Positions 58,328 to 64,000 of a stretch of 64,000 bases of DNA are shown one piece after another (the stretch's first letter is position 1; each line of letters begins with the position of its first letter). Source of the DNA: Kutzneria sp. CA-103260 (lineage in GTDB: Bacteria; Actinomycetota; Actinomycetes; Mycobacteriales; Pseudonocardiaceae); the NCBI RefSeq assembly GCF_018263855.1, contig NZ_CP073318.1, forward strand, positions 9,052,001-9,116,000, given 5' to 3'. The notes under the pieces are model-generated. The model was not told the origin of the DNA. It searched no databases and was given only the letters and a program-made list of their open reading frames with translations. Made by a program: the position numbers and the translations under genes.

Positions 58328-61150
58328 TCACTGGCAGGAGCCGTCGGCGCCACTGATCGTGGACACGTCGGTCGCCTGCTGGCTGTTCTGCGAGGCCTGC
58401 GGCGTCGCGACATTGCCGTCGAACTCAGGCCCGATCACCAGCTGCACCGCGCCGGCCAGCGACGAGTCCTCGACCAGCTTCGAACCCGGCACGGCGGCGG
58501 CCAGCGTGCGCGCCTGCGCTTCCCGGCCCGGGGCGTAGCGGACGGCGGTCTTGTCGATCGGGTTCGCCGCCTTGTCCAGCGACACAACCTGGAAACCCAG
58601 GTGCCCCAAGGCAGTCGAGGTGTTGGTGGGCAGCTCGCCCTTGCCGGTGCCGTTGATCACCTGGATCTTCATCGACTTCGGGTCGACCAGCGGACCGCTG
58701 CCGGCCGCGCCCTCCGACGGCAGCGGCGTGCCGTTGATCACCGCGGTGAACAAGGACTTCATGGCCTCCGGCGTGCCACCCACCGGGACGCTGGTGAACA
58801 CCACCTGGTCCGGGCCGACGCCCTGCACCGACTGGGCCAGCGAGGACAGCTGGTCCACGCCGACGTTGTCGCCGGAGGCGTTCTTGGACACCGCGCTCAG
58901 CAGGCTGTTGAGCTTGGTCGGGTCGAGCAGCACCTGGTTCTGCACCGCCGAGCGCAGCAGCGCGCCCATCAGCCGCTGCTGCCGCTGGATCTGGCCCAGG
59001 TCCGGCGACGCGTCACCGGAAACGTTGCGCGCCTGCAGGATCTTCACCGCGGTGTCGCCGTCGATCGGCTGCGGCCCGGTGCCGGACAGCAGCGTGCCCA
59101 ACTGCCCGTCCTGCAACGGTTGTTTCACGCACAGCTCGACGTTGCCGATGGCGTTGACGATGCCCTTGAGGCCGTCCGAGCTCATCGTCATGAAATGGTT
59201 GATCAGCAGCCCGGAGACCTTCTGCACGTCCTGCGTGACGCACTGCGGGCCGCCCGCGGCCAGCGCGCCGGCCAGACTGGCCGGGCCGCACGGCGGCTGG
59301 CTGAGCTGCAGGCCGCTGGGGAAGGACACGAACACGATCCGCTTGCGGTCGGCCGGCACGTGCGCCACCAGCACGATGTTCGAGCCGGCGAACAGGAAGT
59401 TGTCGGCGCCTCGCTGCTTGTCGGCGGCCTGGATCGCCGACGAGCTGGTGTCCAGCGCGTCCACCTGCTTGATGTCCGCGCCGCTCCACTGCTTGACCGA
59501 GCCCCAGGCGATGCCGCAGACGATCAGCACTATCGCGGCGGCGGCGATGGCCACCACTTTGATCACCAACCCGATCATGCGGCGCTTCTCGCGGGCCCGC
59601 TCGATCTCGGCCGGATCCATGTCGAACTCGGGATCGTCCTCGACCGGCTCCTCGGCCGAGGCCGGCGGCTCCTGCGGAACCCCGTCCTCGGTGTCGATCC
59701 ACGGCATGTACTTCTTCTGCCGGTTGCGCCGCTTGGCCTCTTCGATGGCCATCTCGTCGTGCACCGCGGAGAAGCGCGCCAGCGTCTGGTCCACCTTGCG
59801 GCGGCGCTGCACCTCCTCGCCGATCGGCTCCATCTCCGTGGTCAGCGCGGCCAGCTCGATGTCCTCGCGGCGCTCCGGCAGCGGCGGCGCCTCGGGCTCG
59901 TCGACGTCCGCGTCGAGCAGCTGCTCCTCCGACGGCTCCGCCAGGCCCGCCTCGGGCTCCAGTCGCGTCCGCAGGCTGTCCTGCGACGGGGACCGGGGCG
60001 GCGCCGGCGGGCGGCCGTTGGGCGGCAGCACCGGGCGCGGGCCGCTGCTCTCGCCCGGCCGGTCCATGACCGGACGGGGACCGGAGGCCTCACCGGGCCG
60101 TGGTGGCATCGGGCGGCGGCCCGAGGACTCGCCCGGGCGCGGGGCGCCGTTGGGCGCTCCGTTCGGTGCTCCATTGGGACCAGGCGCGCCGTTGGGGGGC
60201 GGTACGACCGGACGGCGGCCAGTGGCTTCGCCGGGCGGTGGCACGGGCGGGCGACCGCCCGGCGGCATCGGCCGGCGCATGTTGGACAGGCTCGACTCGC
60301 CCGGGCGCGGCCCAGCCGGCGGCATCTGGCGGCGCCCAGTGGCCTCACCGGGGGGCGGCACGGCCGCGCGGCGGCCCGTGGACTCTCCCGGCGGCGTGAT
60401 GGCGGCGCGGCGGCCCGTGGACTCCCCGGGCGGGGGCGTAACCATGGCGCGGCGGCCCGTGGCCTCAGCGGGCGGTGTGACGGCCGCGCGGCGGCCCGTG
60501 GACTCCCCCGGCGGCGGCACGGCCGCGCGGCGTCCAGGGGCCTCTCCAGGGCCCGCGAGGCGGCCCGCGGCATCACCGCGGCGGAGCGTGGTGGTCTCGT
60601 CGTCGTCATCGTCGTCCAGCGGCGGCGGCACGGCCGCGCGGCGGCCGGTCGACTCTCCTGGCGGCGTGACGGCGGCGCGGCGGCCGGTGGACTCCCCAGG
60701 GCGCGTGCCGGCTACCGGGCCCGGCTCACGCAGGGCCCGTCGACCGGTCGGCTGGTCGTTCTGCGGCACGACCGGGTGCTGACCGGAAACTTGACCCGTT
60801 CCGGGGTTGGACCGTCCAGCCCGCGACGTGGGCGGAACGGGCGGCTCGGCCGGCGCCGCCCGGCGACGGCCACTCGGCTGCGAAGGCGGCGGCTCGGCCG
60901 CCGGCGGGGTCGGCCGGGGCAGGTTCGGGCGCGAGCCCGTGTGCCGCTGGACCAGGTCGGACACACTCAGGCCACCGGAGGCCTCCATCGACCTGCGTCG
61001 ACGGCCGCGGCGCCCGGTCGGCTCCTCGTCGGGGTCCGGGGCGCCGTCGGGACCAGTGCCGCCGAAGCGGGGATCGTCGGGCACCCAGGCTCCCTTCCGG
61101 CTCACGGCCCATACGGGCTGTTCATCACGAGTTGACGTCAGTGCGGCCAC
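58328..61150 (-). CDS. LytR-CpsA-Psr-like membrane protein with Pro/Arg-rich repeat region
   Basis: A 940-residue protein. Residues 1-130 are charged, and about 130-390 consist of repeats of the type PPPGESTGRRAAV. An acidic/charged helical part follows, then one membrane span near 525-548 (VVAIAAAAIVLIVCGIAWG). An extracytoplasmic LCP-like domain follows at about 575-760, then a LytR_C domain from MKIQVINGTGKGELPTN. LCP enzymes attach polymers to peptidoglycan, but here the canonical Arg/Asp motif SIPRD is replaced by SFPSG, so catalysis is doubtful. GTG 61150 has no ribosome site. The gene order matches Rv0821c-Rv0822c-Rv0823c. Confidence 0.85.
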   Translation of the reverse strand: MAALTSTRDEQPVWAVSRKGAWVPDDPRFGGTGPDGAPDPDEEPTGRRGRRRRSMEASGGLSVSDLVQRHTGSRPNLPRPTPPAAEPPPSQPSGRRRAAPAEPPVPPTSRAGRSNPGTGQVSGQHPVVPQNDQPTGRRALREPGPVAGTRPGESTGRRAAVTPPGESTGRRAAVPPPLDDDDDDETTTLRRGDAAGRLAGPGEAPGRRAAVPPPGESTGRRAAVTPPAEATGRRAMVTPPPGESTGRRAAITPPGESTGRRAAVPPPGEATGRRQMPPAGPRPGESSLSNMRRPMPPGGRPPVPPPGEATGRRPVVPPPNGAPGPNGAPNGAPNGAPRPGESSGRRPMPPRPGEASGPRPVMDRPGESSGPRPVLPPNGRPPAPPRSPSQDSLRTRLEPEAGLAEPSEEQLLDADVDEPEAPPLPERREDIELAALTTEMEPIGEEVQRRRKVDQTLARFSAVHDEMAIEEAKRRNRQKKYMPWIDTEDGVPQEPPASAEEPVEDDPEFDMDPAEIERAREKRRMIGLVIKVVAIAAAAIVLIVCGIAWGSVKQWSGADIKQVDALDTSSSAIQAADKQRGADNFLFAGSNIVLVAHVPADRKRIVFVSFPSGLQLSQPPCGPASLAGALAAGGPQCVTQDVQKVSGLLINHFMTMSSDGLKGIVNAIGNVELCVKQPLQDGQLGTLLSGTGPQPIDGDTAVKILQARNVSGDASPDLGQIQRQQRLMGALLRSAVQNQVLLDPTKLNSLLSAVSKNASGDNVGVDQLSSLAQSVQGVGPDQVVFTSVPVGGTPEAMKSLFTAVINGTPLPSEGAAGSGPLVDPKSMKIQVINGTGKGELPTNTSTALGHLGFQVVSLDKAANPIDKTAVRYAPGREAQARTLAAAVPGSKLVEDSSLAGAVQLVIGPEFDGNVATPQASQNSQQATDVSTISGADGSCQ
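59985..60720. repeat. In-frame tandem degenerate repeats in the LCP-like gene
   Basis: About fifteen copies of a roughly 11-codon unit encode (P)PPGE(S/A)TGRR plus a short hydrophobic step; some are interrupted by an Asp-rich run and an NGAP repeat. Bases are correspondingly repetitive (GGCGGCACGGCCGCGCGGC type). Length polymorphism between strains is likely. Confidence 0.8.
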
Positions 61151-61304
61151 AGTGGTTGCACATCGCGGCGCGGCACCCAGCGCACGCGATAGTACGGACG
61201 ACCGCTAGTTCTAGCGACAGGCAGCCGGAATTCTGACACGGTTCGTACTCGAAACCGCCCACCGCGTTAGGCCGAATGGGCACTTGAGCTGGGTGAGGTT
61301 GCTG

Positions 61305-62123
61305 TCAGTAGTGCTCGGCGACCCGAACGTCGGCGATCGCCCGGCGGCCCGAGGCCGGACCGGCCAGCCGCACCCGACCGTTCTCGCGGTAGGCGACGGC
61401 GTTGCGCCCCGACTGCTTGGCCGAGTAGAGCAGGCTGTCGGCCTGCAGCAGCTGGTGCTCGGCCCCGTTCTCGCAGCTGCCGCCCTCCTCGTGGGCGACG
61501 CCGACGCTGACCGTCACCCGCAAGCCAGGGGCCATCGCCGACCAGTCGTGCCGCTCCACCCGGTCCCGCGCCGCCTCGGCGATCTCCACCGCCCGCGCCT
61601 GCTCGGTTTCCGGCAGCACCAGCACGAACTCCTCGCCGCCGTAGCGGGCGCAGAACGCCGGCTCCGGCAGCTCCACCTGCAGAAGTTCCACGACTTGTTG
61701 GAGGACCCGGTCCCCTACGAGGTGCCCGTAGCGATCGTTGACCTGCTTGAACCAGTCCAGGTCGACCAGCGCCACCGCCAGCGCGCCGGCCTGGTCCGCC
61801 AGCATCGCCACCAGCCTCTGGTCCAGGTAGCGGCGGTTGTAGCTGGCTGTGAGGCTGTCCCTGATGCTCTGCTCGTGAGCCTCGGCGTGCTCGCGGCGCA
61901 GCCGGTCCACCTCGCGGCGCAGCTGCTCCGGCACCGCCGGGACGTGGCCGTCGCCGTCCTGGTAGATCAGGTCGAGCGCGGACCGCAGGTGGTCGTAGGC
62001 CTCGCGCCACTGGCCGCGGGAGGCGAGCAGGCCCGCGAGCTTCTCGTGCAGGTTCACCAGTCCGCCGTCGGCCTGCTGGCCGTCCGGTTCCTCAGAGACG
62101 TCGGGCTGTGATGACGCGGTCAC
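61305..62123 (-). CDS. GGDEF diguanylate cyclase with N-terminal helical repeat region
   Basis: Cytoplasmic protein of 272 residues. Residues 20-95 look like TPR-type helices (LHEKLAGLLASRGQWREAYD). The GGDEF domain follows (DSLTASYNRRYLDQRL, VDLDWFKQVNDRYGHLVGD) with the active site YGGEEF near residue 160. No RxxD inhibitory site precedes the motif. GTG 62123 follows AGGAGG; the open frame upstream is ignored. Second cyclic di-GMP enzyme of the window. Confidence 0.9.
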   Translation of the reverse strand: MTASSQPDVSEEPDGQQADGGLVNLHEKLAGLLASRGQWREAYDHLRSALDLIYQDGDGHVPAVPEQLRREVDRLRREHAEAHEQSIRDSLTASYNRRYLDQRLVAMLADQAGALAVALVDLDWFKQVNDRYGHLVGDRVLQQVVELLQVELPEPAFCARYGGEEFVLVLPETEQARAVEIAEAARDRVERHDWSAMAPGLRVTVSVGVAHEEGGSCENGAEHQLLQADSLLYSAKQSGRNAVAYRENGRVRLAGPASGRRAIADVRVAEHY

Positions 62124-62277
62124 CGCGCTCACCTCCTCACGAAGGTGGTGTCGTCCCCGCGGCGGCGCGGCTTGAGATCCGACACCCTGGCCGGGCCTCA
62201 TTTCCCTCTACTGGCTGACCGAGCCGTGGCCCAAAACGCTGACCCTGAGTAACACGGATGGGCGTATGTGAGTACCG

Positions 62278-62715
62278 TCACTGGGCCGGACAGGGGGCGA
62301 AGCTGTACGCCCGGCCACCGTCGACCACGACCCGCTGCGAGCCGATCTGCGTGCCCACCACCGAGTTGCCCTGACGGATGGTGAGCGTCACCGCCACCAC
62401 ATAGACCTGTCCGCTGGGTCGTTTGTCCGAGCCCGGCGGCGACCATCCGGACTCCGCCCGCAGCGTGGGCAGCGCCGGCGTGATCGTGATCGTCACCCCG
62501 TTCAGGTCGCACACCCGATCCGCGAACGCCGGCACCTGGGTCGCGGTCAGGAACTTCTGCTCCTGCTGCACGCCCTGCGCCGCCGCCGTGTCCAGCTCGT
62601 TGAAGTACGCCGTCACCAGCCCCGGATCCGGCGACGGCTGGGCCGTGCCGGCCACCGAGCACCCCGTCAGCGCCAGGCAGCCGGTCAGTGCCAGGATCAG
62701 CCTTCCGTCCGCCAC
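62278..62715 (-). CDS. Small lipoprotein, unknown
   Basis: Protein of 145 residues, starting VADGRLILALTGCLALTGCS; the second Cys (CLALTGCS) fits a lipobox. The mature part has two further Cys (FADRVCDLNG and FAPCPAQ) and a beta-rich centre (VYVVAVTLTIRQGNSVVG). It is not a named family. It is 37 bp downstream of the dus gene on the same strand and may be co-transcribed. Confidence 0.75.
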   Translation of the reverse strand: MADGRLILALTGCLALTGCSVAGTAQPSPDPGLVTAYFNELDTAAAQGVQQEQKFLTATQVPAFADRVCDLNGVTITITPALPTLRAESGWSPPGSDKRPSGQVYVVAVTLTIRQGNSVVGTQIGSQRVVVDGGRAYSFAPCPAQ

Positions 62716-62752
62716 CTCAGCCCGCCCCTTCCGGTGTCGCTTGCCGGCTTCG

Positions 62753-63880
62753 TCAGCCGCCCGAGTGCATCATCTCGGCGCCCGCCGGCACGCTCGCGTC
62801 CTCCGGGTCGTCCAGCCAGCCCTCCGGCAGCACCACCTTCGCCGCCGAGCCCTGCCGACCCCTCGGCCCCTCCGCGTCCGCCGGGAACGGCACCTCGTGG
62901 TCCAGCTGGCCGATCAGGTCGTCCAGCTCCTGCAGGCTCGACACCATCGCGAACCCCCGGCGCACCGTCGAGCCCACCGGGAAGCCGTGCAGGTACCAGG
63001 CCATGTGCTTGCGCAGGTCGCGCAGGCCCTTGTGCTCGTCGTAGTGGTCCGTCAACAGCTCCGCGTGGCGGCGCAGCACCTGGGCCACTTCACCCAGCGT
63101 CGGGCCCTTCGGCAGCGGCTCACCCCGGAACGCCGCCTGCAGCTCCCCGAACAGCCAGGGGCGGCCCAGGCAGCCCCGGCCCACCACCACCCCGTCGCAG
63201 CCCGTCGCCGCCACCATGTCCAGCGCGTCCTGGGCCTTGAAGATGTCGCCGTTGCCCAGCACCGGGATGGTCGTGACCGTCTCCTTCAGGCGGGCGATCG
63301 CCGACCAGTCCGCCTTGCCCGAGTACCGCTGCGAGGCCGTCCGGGCATGCAGCGCAACCGCTTGCGCCCCCTCCGCCTCCGCGATCCGGCCCGCGTCCAG
63401 GTACGTCAGGTTCTCGTCGTCGATGCCGATGCGGAACTTCACCGTCACCGGAATCCCCGCCGGCTCCGCCGCCCGCACCGCCGCCGCCACGATGTCCCCG
63501 AACAGCCGCCGCTTGTACGGCAGCGCCGCGCCCCCGCCCTTGCGTGTCACCTTCGGCACCGGACAGCCGAAGTTCATGTCCACGTGGTCGGCCAGATCCT
63601 CGTCCACGATCATCTGCACGGCCTTGCCCATGGTCACCGGATCCACCCCGTACAGCTGGAGCGAGCGGGGCTGCTCGTCCGGGTGGAAGGTGATCATGTG
63701 CATGGTGGTGGCGTCGCGCTCCACCAGCGCCCGGCTGGTGATCATCTCGCAGACGTACAGGCCCGCCCCGTACTGCCGGCACAGCTGCCGGAAGGCGGTG
63801 TTGGTGATCCCCGCCATCGGCGCGAGCACCACCGGCGGGTCGACCGTATGGGGTCCGATCCGCAGGGATGGAGTCGTCAT
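62753..63880 (-). CDS. dusB: tRNA-dihydrouridine synthase
   Basis: FMN enzyme of about 375 residues reducing uridine in the D-loop of tRNA. It begins LRIGPHTVDPPVVLAPMAGI and has MNFGCPVPKVTRKGGGAAL with the catalytic Cys, VKFRIGID, ALHARTASQRYSGKADW and the FMN loop VLGNGDIF. The proper start is either the ATG near 63880 (MTTPSLRIG) or a codon three residues upstream. The mycobacterial counterpart is Rv0823c. Confidence 0.93.
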   Translation of the reverse strand: MTTPSLRIGPHTVDPPVVLAPMAGITNTAFRQLCRQYGAGLYVCEMITSRALVERDATTMHMITFHPDEQPRSLQLYGVDPVTMGKAVQMIVDEDLADHVDMNFGCPVPKVTRKGGGAALPYKRRLFGDIVAAAVRAAEPAGIPVTVKFRIGIDDENLTYLDAGRIAEAEGAQAVALHARTASQRYSGKADWSAIARLKETVTTIPVLGNGDIFKAQDALDMVAATGCDGVVVGRGCLGRPWLFGELQAAFRGEPLPKGPTLGEVAQVLRRHAELLTDHYDEHKGLRDLRKHMAWYLHGFPVGSTVRRGFAMVSSLQELDDLIGQLDHEVPFPADAEGPRGRQGSAAKVVLPEGWLDDPEDASVPAGAEMMHSGG

Positions 63881-63940
63881 GGCAGGCACGCACCTAGGTT
63901 AACCGGCGACACGCGTCACCTCGGTGCGGCGACCGGCTGC

Positions 63941-64000
63941 TCGGCAGATCCACGACGCAATCTTCGGCAGATCCACGATGCCAATTTCGGCAGATCCACG
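63941..64000 (+). repeat. 23-bp tandem repeat running off the window
   Basis: TCGGCAGATCCACGA is repeated at 63941, 63964 and 63987 with a 23-bp period: two full units and a third cut by the window end. Variable positions lie in the second half of the unit. The stretch is upstream of the - strand dus gene. Confidence 0.85.

Noticed and set aside
63941..64000. Start of a CRISPR array
   Set aside because: Period is 23 bp with the variable part only about 8 bp, too short for repeat plus spacer; no cas genes seen.
1..64000. tRNA, rRNA, transposase or integrase genes
   Set aside because: None could be recognised on either strand; the accessory regions carry no insertion sequence.

Overview
The window is from a high-GC actinomycete, most likely of the family Pseudonocardiaceae. 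The evidence is strong G/C bias at third codon positions, many GTG starts, mycothiol synthase (mshD), GlnR, a DUF3073 protein, an RsiG-type protein, PhoP-type PHO boxes and secreted chitinolytic enzymes. The genus cannot be fixed from the sequence alone.

Backbone. From about 15.5 kb to the right end the conserved genes follow the order known from Mycobacterium tuberculosis Rv0807-Rv0823c: sterol-carrier protein, purF, purM, DUF3073, ygfZ, pabC, FABP/nitrobindin, sseC, thiosulfate sulfurtransferase, thiX, lmeA, glnR, mshD, pstB, phoU, LCP protein, dus. Accessory genes are inserted at several points.

Layout. 0-3.5 kb: two tandem secreted GH25 lysozymes and a glutamate decarboxylase. 3.6-12.7 kb: a CapA-like protein behind a palindromic operator, an aldo/keto reductase with a divergent LysR regulator, a methyltransferase coupled to a PAS-GGDEF-EAL protein, a zinc dehydrogenase and a type VII secretion-associated-type protein. 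12.8-15.4 kb: a GH2 exo-beta-D-glucosaminidase (CsxA-like). 15.5-19.6 kb: purF, purM and a ribosome-rescue hydrolase. 19.7-22.9 kb: a tandem pair of PRiA4-ORF3-domain paralogues. 23.0-34.9 kb: a complete myo-inositol uptake and catabolism locus, with LacI-mmsA divergent from iolG-iolE-ABC transporter-iolC-aldolase-iolB-iolD. 34.9-42.1 kb: a short STAND NTPase, DUF3073, RsiG, a BKACE-family enzyme, YgfZ, Nur and PabC. 42.3-44.9 kb: a multidomain GH18 chitinase with a DasR-type site inside its promoter. 44.9-48.9 kb: pxpBC, a FABP and a 32-residue membrane peptide, then a sulfur operon (DUF4395, sulfurtransferase, sseC) behind a cysteine-rich leader peptide. 49.0-50.3 kb: a small accessory island holding a structured repeat, a frameshifted DddA-type deaminase toxin and its Imm1 immunity gene, flanked by a duplicated 3' end of thiX. 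50.3-58.2 kb: thiX, lmeA, glnR, mshD, pstSCAB and phoU, with PHO boxes before pstS and phoU. 58.3-64 kb: a degenerate LCP protein with a proline/arginine repeat region, a diguanylate cyclase, a lipoprotein and dihydrouridine synthase.

Themes. Cell-wall, chitin and chitosan degradation is placed under two apparently different palindromic operators. Three proteins make, break or sense cyclic di-GMP. Nitrogen (GlnR), phosphate (Pst/PhoU), nickel (Nur) and sulfur control sit side by side. The most unusual items are the toxin-immunity cassette with its flanking 62-bp repeat, and a two-copy intergenic element whose hairpins are kept although their stem sequences differ.
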